Assembly (NCBI GenBank): GCA_015680685.1
Contig: MNCI01006121.1
Span: forward strand, 1-64,000
Direction of reading: 5' to 3'
DNA: 64,000 nt
Source of the DNA: Gnetum montanum
Taxonomy: Eukaryota > Streptophyta > Gnetopsida > Gnetales > Gnetaceae
Shown: in pieces, positions 46,063-58,510 of the stretch
How the letters are laid out: the number at the start of each line of letters is the position of its first letter
How positions within the stretch are numbered: position 1 is the stretch's first letter
Program-made: the position numbers and the translations under genes
The notes under the pieces: generated by a model
Told to the model about the DNA's origin: nothing
The model's input: only the letters and a program-made list of their open reading frames with translations
Database searches by the model: none

Positions 46063-47700
46063 GAAACCAAAGAAACTAACATATAATATGACCAATTCTT
46101 TCATAAGTAGTTTTCGAAGGAGCCTAACAACTAGAATAATAAACATGATTTAATTACAGCATTAACTTAATAATAAAAAATTTGCCATGAAAAATGAGAC
46201 TTTTTTCATTCTATTTATTAATCTTCTTTTCAATTTTATCAATCATATAATTTTAGAAAATAATAAGGTTAGGATTAAAAGAAAAAAGTATTTCTAAAAT
46301 CTTAAAAACAAAATATTTTTTCAAGATTTTGTAAGGCTTGAAAATAAACTTGTCATCAATATTGTCACTACAATAAATAATAAATTTTTTCTAATTGATT
46401 CAAGAGTCAACTAATATGTAGTAATCCTTTAATCTAGTTAAAAGAGTATTGATATGTTGCATAGAATTGTTGATCATAAGAAAATAATCATTTGCAAAAT
46501 TTATAAAAATTTTGTATCTTGATTATCAATTAAAATTCCCTTAATGAAATTCCTTTGTATATCATAATGCAAATTATGTGAAAAAATCTTGCAGCGATAA
46601 TGAAAAGATAGATAACTAGAGAAAAATCTTGATAAACTAGCCATTAAAGAGAAAATAAGAAAGTTATTTTAGAATTAGTATCAACTTAATCAATAACATC
46701 AATGAGTTGGGCATGGACAAGTTAAATGAAATAATCATGAAATCTCAATTCATAAATATAAGAAATAATGAAATTGCATTTAATCCTGTCATAAGCTCTG
46801 GCATAATCTAACTTAATAGATGTAATATCTTCATTAGTATTAGATGTCCATTGCATTCCCTTCTAAGCTATAATAATAATATTTAAGATATGTCTACTTT
46901 TAACAAAATAAGTTTGCTCAGGTCTGATCATATCTTTAATAATCTTTGAATTTAGTAAGCAATGCATTTAGCTAAAATTTTATAAGTATTATTAAGAGGA
47001 TTAATAAGCCTTCAATTATCAATATGTTAAAGATATCTATTCTTAGAAAGAATAAAAATCATGCATTTATTAATACTTTTATCAAGATAAACTTATTTAA
47101 TGTGTTCTTAAATAACATAAAAGACATCATCTCCAACAATGTCCTAATGCTTATTTAAAAATGTAATAGGAAAACCATCAAAACCTAAAGCTTTAAAATT
47201 TTTTAAACTAAAGGCCATTGATTTGATTTCTTTTATTTTCATTTCTACTATAAGAATCCTATAATATGCTTTTATTATAAGATAGGGAATATGCATAGTA
47301 GAGGTCTAGAAGGATTCCTTACTAAAAGCTTTAGATGAAAAATAAAAGAAAAATAATTTGCTAAAAATATATGAATAGTTTCATGATCTATAATGATGGA
47401 ATCATTTATATAAAGTGATTCAAGTTTACTTACTTGACCCTTTCTTATTAAAAATTGAAAAAAATCCTTACAAGATTCATCTTTAGTTTTTAGCCAACCC
47501 ATGTGACTTTTAGTGAAAGCACTTTAATCTTCAAAAATATTTCAACATTTTTTAGCATTAAAATCTTTATCCAAGGCTTTTTGAGTTTCAAAATCAAAGG
47601 GATTTTGATTTTAAAAAATTATCTTTTCTTTACAGATACTATAGGATCCTCTTCAACTTGATGCTTACACTTAACAAATTCCATATAGACTTTAAAATAT
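46063..47700 (-). mobile_element. LINE L2, 5' part (minus strand)
   Basis: Minus-strand translation reads from a linker (MGWLKTKDESCKDFFQFLI at 47502, then IHIFLANYFSFIF) into the RT of a plant LINE: EIKSMAFSLKNFKALGFDGF, then RLINPLNN-TYKILAKC (about 47020-46960), followed by a PEQTYFVKSRH-like block. It continues across E1 into 26117-24561. The join at the GAAAC duplication restores alignment with L1 at 61080-61150. 5' end about 47700 by loss of similarity. Confidence 0.75.
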
Positions 47701-47910
47701 TGGGCCTGGTAGCTGAGGAATGACACCTATCCTCATTTTTTATAAACAAAGAAACTATTGAAAAATTCCCAAGTAAAACTTATCACATCAATTTCAACTC
47801 CTCCACAAAAGTAGAAGATCAACCATTATCCATTTTAGTTCTCCATCAACATACAAAGAAGAACTCTAGTTTACCATTGGTGTAGAATGCTTTTGCTAGT
47901 AGTTTGATGC
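47701..47910. other. Unassigned junction sequence
   Basis: No recognised feature between the LINE and the chromovirus protease. Confidence 0.4.
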
Positions 47911-48180
47911 TTGGATTTGGTAGGTCAATGTCTTGATCAAGGGTTTTCCTTTACTTTTGTTAGAGGTTGTCTACTAGATGTAGACCAAGTTTGTAGGTTC
48001 ATATCCTTGGTAATTCAAAATTCCACTTGGTTAAGTGATATCTACATCATAAATCTAGGGGAATATGATGTTATCTTGGTTATGGATTGGTTATCTCACT
48101 ATCAAGAATGATTGGATTATTATTATAAGGAAATCTCCTTGGTGACAAATGATGATGTTTAAATAACAGTGACCTTTCCT
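47911..48180 (+). pseudogene. E3 protease C-terminal part
   Basis: GEYDVILVMDWLSHYQE (about 48058-48108), the conserved end of plant chromovirus proteases (Y-D-V-I-L-G-M-D-W-L), followed by a Tyr-rich stretch leading to RT. Confidence 0.75.
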
Positions 48181-48199
48181 TATCATTGGAGCTTGATAA

Positions 48200-49480
48200 A
48201 GATTTGATTGTTTGTGAGTTTTTGGATGTGTTTCATTTTGAGTTACCTGATTTACCTCCAATGGATGATGTTAAGATTGAGATTACTCTTAAACATAGTG
48301 TGAAACCTATCTCCAAGGTTCCACATATGATGTCCCCTATTGAGTTAGTAGAGCTAAAAATTTAGCTATAGGATTTTCTTAACAAGTACCTGGTTTATCC
48401 TAGTGTATCTTCTTGAGATGCTCCAATCTTCTTTATATAAAAGAAGGATGGTATTATCAGGCTATGCATTAATTATCAGTAACTGAACCAAGTGAAGGTG
48501 AATAACAAGTATCCTTTCTGATGCATGGATGATTTTTTCAATTAGTTAATAAAAGCTTGGATGTTCCCTAAGATTAATTTAAAGTTAGGATGCCACTAGG
48601 TTCATATCAAGGAAGAAAATGTTCCCAAGATAGTCTTTAGAACATGTTATAGACATTATTAGTTCTTGATTTTGTAATTTGGACTCGCTAATTCTTATGT
48701 ATTATTCATGCATTCATAAATGATGTCATGAGACCATACCTAAATAAGTTTATTATCATGTATATAGATGATATTTTGGTATACTCTTCATTCAAGGAGT
48801 TGCATAAGTAACATTTAAGAATCATTCTATAGATTCTTAGAGAACATTAGTTGTTAGCTAAACCTTCTAAGTACTCTTGTCAATGCTATAAAATTTAATT
48901 CCTGGGAAATTTTGTTTTTGAGGCTAGTATAGCCATGAACCCTGCTAAGATATCAATTATTCAAGATTGGTCCATTCCTAAAGATGTTAGGGATATGTGT
49001 AGTTTTCTTGAACTAGTAAGTTATTATAGGAGATTGGTTAAGAACTTTTCCTACATCTCTTTACCTCTCATAAAGGTTTTATGAAAGGATGCTAATTTCA
49101 AGTGGGACTAGATTTGTTAAGACACCTTTGATAAACTCAAGAATATATTAATCTGAACTCCTATTTTGGTTTCACACTATCCTAGATATGCTATTCGGCA
49201 TTTGTACTGATGCTTAAGAAGAATGTTATAGATGTGTTCTTATGTAAGTGGCTAATGTGATAGTCTATGTGTCATGATATCTTAAGTTTCATGAGACCTA
49301 CTATCTCACTCATGACTTAGAGTTGAGAGTGGTTGTATTCACCTTAAAGGTTTGGCATTACTAGTTTTTTGGAGAGTAGTTGATGATTTGGATAAATCAT
49401 AAGGGGTTGTAGTACCTCATGAATAAGCCTTAGTTAAACCTGCATTAGAGAAGGTGGACTAAATTGTTTGCCAATATTAA
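48200..49480 (+). pseudogene. E3 reverse transcriptase and RNase H
   Basis: FELPDLPPMDDVKIEITLKH, then DAPIFFI-KKDGIIRLCINY, LNQVKVNNKYPF, and the intact catalytic YIDDILVYSS (about 48759-48790). FLGNFVFEASIAMNPAKISI and YYRRLVKNFSYISLPL (about 49020-49070) follow. RNase H is faint (TYYLTHDLELRVVVFTLKVW-like, 49305-49360). At least ten stops. Confidence 0.8.
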
Positions 49481-49539
49481 TTTTACAATATAATATTAGA
49501 TAGAAAAAAGTAGCATTGTCACAAATTCCTTAAGTCATG

Positions 49540-51004
49540 TGATCGATAAGATCAACAATTTGATAATTTATTTGGATATGATAGGTAAGATTTATGGAGA
49601 GCAGCAATCTAATCCTTTGTGTGAGGAGCTTAAGAATTCTAGTGTTTCTTTTGTTGTAGTTGACGTGTCTGGGTTGCTTCCTTGTAAGTAACAAATGTGT
49701 AGGCCTGATTCCTTGGGATAGCATTTGTTGGATGAAGCTCACCTTAATAGGCTTTAGATATATCCAAGTAGTAAAAATATGTATCAAATGATAAAGAGGT
49801 TTTCCTTATGGTAAAGCATGAAAAAGAAAGTTAAATAATTTATAGCTAAATGTTTGATTTTTCAGCAAGTCAAACTTGAAGACCAATGATCATGTGACTA
49901 CTTACACCCTCATACTAATACAAAGTGGAAGTGAAAGATGATCGATATGGATCTCATTACCAATTTACATTGCACTAGGGCTGGAAAGGATCCTATCATT
50001 GATATTATAGACTTTTCAACTAAGTTAGCTTATCTCATAGATATGAAGACATTAGCTAATGCATAGGATGTTATGCAAATATTCATCTCTAAGATTGTAT
50101 AACTGCATGGCATTATTGCCAATATTATCTTAGATCATGATGCAAAATTTACTTCTTAATTTTTTATACATTCATTAATAGCCTAGATCTTAGGCTGAAT
50201 ATGAGTTCCACTTATCATTCGCAAAATGATGATAAGGTTGAGAGACTTAACCAAGTATTGGAGGACATGATTCAGCCTTGTGCCTTATAGTTTTCATATA
50301 GTTGAAATAGCTTATTACTTTTGATAGAGTTTTCTTATAACAACAACTATCAAGCTAGTCTAAAGACAACATTGTATGAATTATTGTATATAAGAACTTG
50401 AAGACTCGCTTATGTTGGGATGCAATCAAGGATAGGAAATATATCAATTTGGATATTATGTTGGGAATGATAAAGTAGATTAAGATGATTCATGAGATGT
50501 TGAAAGAAGTACAAGATCATTAAGCAAGCTATGCAAATTCTAGGAGGAGGTCTCTTGAGTTTGTAGTTAATGACCAGATGTTTGTTCATGTCTCTTAACT
50601 AAAAGGGTTGATGCATTTTAGTAAAAAAGAAAACTTGCACATAGTTACATTAGAAAATTTGAAATTATTTAATGCATAGGAAAGGTTGTGTATCATGTTG
50701 GTTTTCCTTTACAACTTTCAAGGATGCATGATGTTTTTCATGTCCTCATGATGTACAAGTACATATCCAATGACACTCATATTGTTGATTGAACAAGATA
50801 TAGCTTTACGTCATGCCTCATATATGAAACATCTCGTTAGCTTCTTGGATCAAATGGAGCACCAGTTGCATAGAAAAATTATTCCCATGATGAAGATCTT
50901 ATGGAGCTATCACGGTTTTCAAGATACTACTTAGGAGATTGAATCCACTTTAGTTCTTTCCATCCTAAGATCTTCTTAGAGAAAGATTCTTGGGGGGGAA
51001 GGAT
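49540..51004 (+). pseudogene. E3 integrase and C-terminal chromodomain-like tail
   Basis: Integrase core traces: YHSQNDDKVERLNQVLEDMI at about 50212-50270, where the catalytic Glu is kept. The tail reads SRMHDVFHVLMMYKYISNDT (about 50718-50775) and HRKIIPMMKILWSYHGFQDT (about 50870-50930), the region typical of Tekay elements. It ends at TTGGGGGGGAAGGA, the polypurine tract. Confidence 0.75.
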
Positions 51005-51275
51005 GTAAAAACTTGTATTTTTTCACATATTTGGTACATATAATCTTTGCAATGTTTATGATGCTTATACTTGTATGTGTTCTATGGCTGTTTAGGTTTA
51101 GTATTTTTTTTTATGGTTTCTCCTAGAGGTTTCACTATGATACATGAATGTTGTTATGTATCTTTTAATATTTAATTAGTTGTATATTTTGATTACTGCT
51201 TTATAGATATGCACTAACCCTATTATTGAGTATGGAAGGATCTTATGATAATTGGTTGGGAGCATAGCATGATGT
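51005..51275 (+). mobile_element. E3 3' LTR, first 271 bases
   Basis: Begins TGTAAAAACTTG immediately after the polypurine tract. Cut by the TGTGACATCCC start of LX2 at 51276. The remainder after LX2 was not found. Confidence 0.6.
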
Positions 51276-52559
51276 GACATCCCATTCTCAGATGTCATGG
51301 AAAACATCAAATATACATTATATTAGACATTACATGTAACAAGACAATATACTAAACATCAAATATATGTAACATTCGACATTATGCGTAACAAAAAGAA
51401 TAGGGAAAATGCAAAAGAAAAGAGAATAAAATGCTTTATTTATATGGAATAATGTATCTAGATCATGCTATAAGAGTGTTCCTTGGGGTTTTCTTCCTTC
51501 ATCATCTATTCCTTAGAGGCAATCCAGCATTGCCATCATGGTTAGGCTTATCACCAACCAAAAGGAATAGCTAGTCATCTTTCTATTCCAGTTCACTTAA
51601 TTCTTGTGACTTGCCTTTACCGGCTCCACCACTCCATGCTGGCATGACCTCTAAGCCAAAGTATAAGTTCCTTAGCTCAAACCCCAAAAGGTCACCTCAA
51701 GAAACACATCTATTATTACAACATGCCCTTTTGATTCTTAATTACAGCTTCCCTTTTGAGACTTGTTATACTTTTCTCCCGATTAGTTATGAAAAGACAT
51801 CATCTTTGTTATGTAGCACCACCATTTGAGAATGGAGATGTTATAATCTACTCCCCTTAGGTTTTTTTTTCATCCTTGAGTGAGTCCACATTCACTATCT
51901 TTTTTCTAGTTCCAATGCTTCTTTTATGCCCCTATGATTCAATAATTTTATTTCTCCTTTGAACTTGAAGTTGTTTCTTAGTTATTCTTCAAACAAATAT
52001 ATATAATATTTTATTAATACTTACCTCATTTCCTAAGATAATGATAATAGATAAATTAAAGATCTGCTAACCACCAATCACTAATCCTAACCAGGATCAT
52101 ACAAAGTACAACTCATGTTTTGTTATATAAGTGAAGGTAGGGAAAATCCTTATTCTCAACTTGTATTATCATAGAAATTATACTTATTAAATTAAAATAT
52201 AAATTTAACAAATAAATAATATTATAAATAAAAGGGTGACATACTTCTTGATCTTGATCAACCTTATGAATTGATGAAAGTAATTGTAATTCTACCATAA
52301 CTAGTATATGATCGAATGGTCTTGTTTAGGATGGAAGGGCTTGATCTTGATTCTTCTTGGCTACTTCTTTAGAAGTTAACTCTAGTAACATGGTAACTTG
52401 GAAGAATTAGACATTATGCCAAATATAATCTAGGGTCTCAATGAAGAATATTGTTAACCCATCCTTATTAGTCATAGCAGAGTAATAGGTTAACTGTGAT
52501 TCTTAATGAGTGTTATCCATTAACATCATCTATTCTTGAATTCTAGGATTTGATTTATC

Positions 52560-53570
52560 TATTGAAGATTCAATGTAATCATAATATGTAGTGGCCAATG
52601 GAATTACATGTTGAATTGATGGGAACATCTTCTTCAAATTGGATTCATCTTCCAAGGATTCTTTCACACATCCATATTTTAAAATTTGATAAATAGTACT
52701 TCCAACTTTTGCATTGAATTATCCACAAAGGATAATTTGCACTAGATCAATATAGCTTAGGAATAACTTATTATTCAAACTTTATTCTATCTAATTAATC
52801 AAGGATGCTCCTTGGCATAGTCTAGTATCTGAACATGTTGGTTTGACAATTAAATGTGTGTTAACTACACATATACATCTTCTTGATAATTGGTATTTTA
52901 GTATCAATGCCAAGGCTTTAAAAATTTTATAAAATCTTGATCATTCTTTCTCTTCCATTTCTTAAATTTCTACAATTTCAAAAATCACATCTTCTAAATT
53001 CCATTCAAATCTTTGTATCAACTCAAACTTTTCTTCTTTATAAAAGATTACACAACCATCTAGGTTGCAATTTCTACAATAGGATAATCTATATGGCTTG
53101 AAAGAAGAACTTTCCCAAGAAATGTTTTGATTATAAATACCTCTATATTCCATATTTTTCAAGTATAGTTAGAATTGATATAGAAATTCCCATGGAAACA
53201 CTTCTTGTAGGCATAGGACATCAGCATCCAACTCTTGTAACTTAGCTAAAATGCATGGGTATTAATACTTATGCTAGTCCAAGGCCCATAGTGGACATAG
53301 TGGATGTTGTTTCTTACTTGCCAGGGATCATGCAAGCACGTTGTATATTGCAACTTTCATTCTTATTCTTTGATTCTCTAGTGGACCTTTACTCTTTACA
53401 ACTATGATACACCTTGTGAAAATAAGATTATGACTCTCTATATTGTTCTATAGTATGATTTAATTACAAAATGACTTGATATACATCTTCTAGATCATTT
53501 TTATTCATCAACTGAACTAATACATTAACTAATTAAATAATCTACTACATTATCTAATTCTTAACAACCT
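52560..53570. other. Extra segment in LX2 LTR
   Basis: Not matched in LX1. AT-rich; the 66-codon minus-strand frame at 52962-53162 is not recognised. No terminal repeats identified. Confidence 0.35.
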
Positions 53571-54081
53571 TTCTACCCCCCTTAAGAACATTGACTCTAG
53601 TAGTGTAGTAATGACAAACTAGAGTTTTAGGAAGCTAAGCTTATCTATCTACATTGGTTAAATCCTTAATTTTAATTTTTAACAAGTTACATTAATTCTT
53701 ATTAATTAAATTTGTGGGTATGACTTGCTAGTCTATGGTATGGCCTCTGAAGGCACGATTTAAGGTATTATTACATTATTGAGTACCTAAATGATAAAGC
53801 TATCCTCATCATTAAGTTTAGAAGGATGAAAAATATTGGAAATGACTATTCATATGTTAGAAAAAGACATTGTATGCTCTAGTTATGCTAAAATTAAGTT
53901 TTTGAAGGTTTTAAGGTACTATGTTGAGCAAGGGGTGAAAACTAATTTTTGGGATTCTATGGGATAAATTTTACTTCACCATTGTGCTTGAATAGTAGAA
54001 ATCTATAGGAAAAGACTCTTTCTTTGTTGAAAAAGACTTTGGAAATCAAAAGTTATGGCTTCTAAGGTTTAGAACCTTTGG

Positions 54082-54160
54082 CGTGAAAATCAAGACTTCC
54101 CAAGAGGTCACCCATCCTAGTATTACTTTAGGACAAGTACACTTAATTACAAAGTTCTTA
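54082..54160 (-). pseudogene. 5S rRNA-derived sequence in LX2 LTR
   Basis: GACTTCCC-AAGAGGTCACCCATCCTAGT (54093-54120) followed by TACT, CAAG-AC-CTTAA and AGTTCTTAT is the reverse complement of plant 5S rRNA over roughly its positions 35-110, including the internal promoter region. Diverged and incomplete, so not a functional gene. 5S sense direction is opposite to the inferred LTR orientation. Confidence 0.85.
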
Positions 54161-54180
54161 TCTTACATATTACCAATGCA

Positions 54181-54699
54181 CCAAATTCTTTTTTCTTTTT
54201 GAAAATTTTTCCTGTGTTCTTAATTTTAAGCTAGTGTTCTAGCAAAGAGAAATTTTGAATTTTTTAGTTAGTTGACAAAAATTTTAAATTTTCTATCGGT
54301 TAATAGAAAATTCAAATTTTCCATTGATTGACAAAAAAAATTTCCTATCACCAAGTAGGGAAGGGATGATGGCTAGGAAAAGGGATTATGGAAATGGTGT
54401 AGAAACGACAACCAAAGCACAATGTTGGCAAGGTATAGTGGCAGTGGCAAGATGCAACAATGGTGGATGATGATGCAAGATGGAAACTAGAGTATAAAAC
54501 TTTAATGTGGCTATGACAGAAGGTAGCAGCAGGTGGTGGAGATGTGTTGGAGTTACAGTGACAGTGGGTGGTGAAAGCAACAGTAGGTAGTGGTAGGTTA
54601 AGGTGAGAGAAGTAGCCTGATCTCAGGCCTATACATGGTGGTGGTTGTGTTGGTCATGGTAGGTGGAGTGGTTACATGGCTCTATAAGATGGGGTAGCC
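54181..54699. other. LX2 interior, noncoding
   Basis: Contains a GGTGGTGG-rich, purine-biased stretch (54400-54680). No sustained coding signal. Confidence 0.4.
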
Positions 54700-55060
54700 C
54701 TTACTAGATAGCTTGGCTCAATTGGGCCTTTGTAGCCATTAACAAGGCTAGTGTGGTTCTTAATAGGGCCAACTTAGCCCAAGTGGGCCTACGACCTATA
54801 CAAAAGCTTGTGTAGCCCATGTAAGGGCTTGTATAGTCAACACAAGGGCCTACATGGCTCACACAAGGGCCTACATAACCTATGCAAGGGCTTTCACGAC
54901 TAGCACAAGGGCCTGCATGATCCAAGAGGAGCCTATGTAGCCCACACAATGACCAACACAACCCATGCAAGGCCCTGTGCTATCTAGGCAGGGCCTATGT
55001 AACCTTAACCAAGGCTTGCATAACCCTCACCATGACCTATGTAGCACAAGCAAGCATCAA
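54700..55060. repeat. About 28-bp repeats, AAGGGCCTACATGGCTCACAC type
   Basis: Ten or more imperfect units with GGGCCTA-GTAGCCCA-GCAAGGG content. Related words occur in LX1 at 22480-22660 and at 55960-56090. The 88-codon minus frame here is a by-product of the repeat. Confidence 0.8.
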
Positions 55061-55114
55061 GCTGTTGGAGAGGGTTTAACTATGGTAGGGCCTAAGCGCA
55101 CTAGAAGGGGCAAT

Positions 55115-55450
55115 AATTCTTATTGTCAACGATGTTCACTATGCACTAGAGGAAGTAATGATCCATGGCACCAATGATGTCTGCAGTGTACTAGAGAGTG
55201 TAATGATCCACAGTACCATTGAAGTCTATGATGTGTTAAATGAGGTAGTGATCTATGACATCAATAGTGTCCATAGTATACTAGAGGGGATAGTGATCAA
55301 TAGTACTGTTAGTGTTTGCATTGTGCTAGAGGGGGCAGTGATTCACAACATCAATAATGTCTATGGTGCACTTGAGGGGGTAGTGATCCAAGGTGTCAAT
55401 GGTGTCTATGGTATGTTGGAGGGGGTAGTGATTCATGATGCTATTGGTAT
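55115..55450. repeat. 45-bp minisatellite, about 7 copies, open in one frame
   Basis: Units of 45 bases (GTGATCCA-AGCATCAAT then GTCTATGGTGTACTAGAGGGG). On the plus strand 55158-55592 they stay open for 144 codons and encode 15-residue repeats of the form HNINNVYGALEGVVI. No ribosome context, promoter or family supports a protein, and the multiple-of-3 unit makes an open frame easy to keep. Confidence 0.8.
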
Positions 55451-56100
55451 CCATGGGCATTATGGACAACTAAACATTATGATGGATTTTTCAATGCTAG
55501 CTATGACAATGGTGGTGCAAGTCACATCAAAATTGGCCTATGTAGTAGGAGGCAAGAAACATGATAAAGGTGAAAAATGTGGAATATTTTAGAAACAAGG
55601 ATTTCATGATAGGCATTTTTGGTATTATGGTATAGGTGACGATAAATAGGTAGCATGTGGCATGGTGTAGTAGCAAAAACCTCATTTACCTTATTGCAGC
55701 ACAACGTGCCTAGTAGGGTGCAACCTAAACAAGGTGAGTCATGGCTATAGGCAAATGCAGATAGTGCAAGTGTGACATAGATATTTATGGGTGTGACAAT
55801 AGATAAGGCATAGCAATGCCTAATGGATGAAGGGTTACAAGCCCAACATCACTTCCAGGCTAGCCATGACACTACGCAGCTAAGCCTTGAGGTATGTTAG
55901 GAGTAGTGCCTCTATGAAGTGGTTGTATTGTCAACTCCTCAAACCTACATGATCCTAAAGGCTATTGTAGTCCTATGCATGGTTGCATGTATTGCATAGG
56001 CCTATGTGGCCATTATAGGATTAGCACAACCCCTATAGGACCAACGTGGTCCCTACAAGGCCAACGCCACCTTTGTAGGGCTAGTGTGGCCTATAACAAT
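55451..56100. other. LX2 interior, tail of repeats
   Basis: Noncoding; GTGGCCATTATAGG / GTGGTCCCTACAAGG words at 56000-56090 extend the 28-bp repeat family. Confidence 0.4.
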
Positions 56101-56400
56101 TTTTTGTAACAAAGATTTTAAATCAAGGGATCCTAGGTTTGAACCCATGACCTCCTGCTTTCTTTTCATTTTTTTATTATTTTATTTTATAATTATAATA
56201 ATAAATTAATAAATTAATATTATTTTAAACAAAAAAAATTTAAACATCAACATCCCTTAAATCATAAGTTCGATTAAGATAACATTTTTACTTTTGGAAT
56301 CATCTCGATGAGTACTGTGCATTGGACATAGTCTTAGTATTCAAAAATGAAGCTAGAATTTCAAGAATAAAGAGGACCAAAATAGCCTATCTTGTTGATC

Positions 56401-57879
56401 TAACATCACTAGGGTGACATATGGATCACTTGAGATCTTCTAGATTGCTTTTATTTAATTACATATGATTTACCAAGCCTATGATAGGAATATAATATTT
56501 ATACCTTATATTTTAAGAAGTATGATGGTTATACCTTCTCATATCATGGTCATTCCCTAATGAGGTATTAAGGAGAAGATTATGACAACATCATTCACTG
56601 AGTATTGGTTTTCCTATGGAGATTAGACAATCTTATGGATGGGTTAACTCCCTTAATTTATCAATGCCTAGGTCTTGGTATAGTAAATAATGCCAAGTTA
56701 TAGGGGTCAAGCACTTTCAATAAAACAAGATCAATTCAGATCATGATTACTAACATTTTGAAAGAAATTTAACAATGATCTTAATCAGTTAATATTTATA
56801 GTATTAAGATAGGTAAGAGCTACCTTGATCGATGTATCCTTGTCTTATGATTATCTCTTTCAATTTATGAATCTTGGTGAGGTATAATCAAATCTCTTGA
56901 TCCCTAGTATTCTTGAAGGAATCTTATTGGTTGGTGGATCTATGTTTCATAAACATTTTATCCATTGTCCATGAAATCAATGGAAAGATATCTTTTGGTA
57001 TACATCTCATACATATGGTGCATCTGGTGATGATCAATGACTTTCCCTCTATTTTAGCTTTATGTTTCATCATTAGGTTCATGTTGTAGTCAACAAATCT
57101 GCTTCTTCAATATGTAGTGTCATTTTGCCTCTTACCATCTCATGTCAAACTTGCATTTCATATCCCATTTTATTTTTCATATCAATCATCTACGCATCAA
57201 TTCTCCTATCAAAAACCTTTTAGAAGATAATGAAATATCAAATTTTTTTTCTAAATATTATTGACATTATGTTAACATCAACATCAATGTGACCTCAATG
57301 GGTTATCACATTCACTATAATAAAAAAGATAGAGTTACTATTTGTGAACTCGGTGATAAGTAATACTTAACTCTAAGTTTAATTTTAGTAACTCTAAATT
57401 AAATTTGGTAAGTCCAAGCCTATAAATATAAGTTTAAAACATAATTTTTAGGTTAAATATTTTGAGATTTAAGAGTACTTATTAAATTTTGAGAGAATAA
57501 GAACACATGTACCTACCACCACTACAACATCCACATGTTTCTTGATCACCTTTTGCATCTTCAGAATCACTTCCAAAGATAAAATTTTCAGGCTTTCCTA
57601 GCACATTCTAGAGTTAAAATTTTTCAAACTCTACTATTAAGGATGAGAACCTAGCGAAAACAACGTCATTCTGGCCTAGAATTGACTCTAGATTGTTAAT
57701 ATACCTTCTTCATCCATCTACTAATCCTATAGAGGTTCAATTCCATCCTACGAATATATAGTTTGCTTAAGATTTTAGGTTTTTTTATTAGTTCTATCAC
57801 ACTCATGTTTTTCTCTCTTTAGTTATAGTTTGATCCTTTGTAGGAGACAAAAACTTCATGACTCATCAATAAAGCACTT
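56401..57879. other. Unassigned DNA with one LTR-like promoter
   Basis: No coding signal. TATAAATA at 57421-57428 in the plus direction, in an AT-rich LTR-like setting. Element ends not found. Confidence 0.3.
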
Positions 57880-58510
57880 TATTTATTGGAAAAGGATTTC
57901 AGACCTTTTCCACATATTGAAACATCTCACAATCATTATTTGACACTTATTTCTTGCATTCTATATTTAGAATTGTTTTCTATCTCTTACATCATATTCT
58001 ATACTTAGTCAAAATTTTTAGCATTTTATAATTAACCATTTATTCACATAAAATTTTCATTTTTTAGAGAGGGATCTGAAATCCTTTTCTATAAATAATA
58101 ATATCAATATTTCAACATTTTATTTCCTTTTATATACATTTTATACTTAGTTTTTTATTCCATCTCTCACATTTTTTTCCATACTTGGTCACATTTTCAG
58201 CATTTTTATACTTAGTTATTTTTCAACATTAAAACTTAATCATTTAAGAAGGGAACCAAGATCCTTTGTTTCATGTTATAGATACACTATTTTAATATTT
58301 TATACTTTTATCTATAGTTTACACTTAATTTTTATTCCATTATACATAGTTTATTTACTAATAATTCGTACTTGGTTCTTTTTCCTATTATTTTACACTT
58401 ACTCAATTTTATCATTAAAAACTTCACTTTTTTTAATCATTCCTAGTTTTTGTATAGTAGGATAACTCCATATTTTATTGAAGGATCTGTACTCCATTTC
58501 ATAATCATTG
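57880..58510. repeat. Diverged tandem repeat, about 180-bp period
   Basis: Recurring markers GGAAAAGGATTTCAGACC (57889), GAGGGATCTGAAATCC (58074), GAAGGGAACCAAGATCC (58248) and GAAGGATCTGTACTCC (58480), each followed by T-rich sequence with TTATACTTAG and TTTTATTCCAT words. Three to four degenerate units. Confidence 0.6.

Larger units (their letters stand above)
47911..51275 (+). mobile_element. E3: degraded chromovirus (Tekay-like Ty3/gypsy)
   Basis: Starts inside the protease; 5' LTR and gag not seen. Protease, RT, RNase H, integrase and the C-terminal domain follow in normal order, then a G-rich polypurine tract and an LTR start at 51005. Interrupted at 51275 by LX2. Many stops and shifts. 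Confidence 0.8.
51276..56400 (+). mobile_element. LX2: second large element with 5S-derived sequence
   Basis: LTR-like part 51276 to about 54180, aligned with LX1 (9114-10144 plus 21018-21900) and longer by about 1 kb, probably an insertion around 52560-53570. It is followed by repeat-rich interior (54400-55460) and a block (56110-56400) shared with LX1 23130-23560. I could not find its 3' LTR. No gag or pol. Purine tract absent before 51276, so this is a 5' LTR or solo LTR side. Confidence 0.55.

Noticed and set aside
47911-51004. Endogenous pararetrovirus (caulimovirid)
   Set aside because: An integrase core and an LTR with polypurine tract are present; no movement protein or coat motifs. 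It is a chromovirus.
54082-54160. Functional 5S rRNA gene
   Set aside because: Only about two thirds of 5S is present, with many substitutions, embedded in an LTR-like repeat that occurs twice.
55115-55450. CRISPR-like regular array
   Set aside because: Repeats are contiguous 45-bp units without unique spacers, in plant retroelement DNA; it is a minisatellite.
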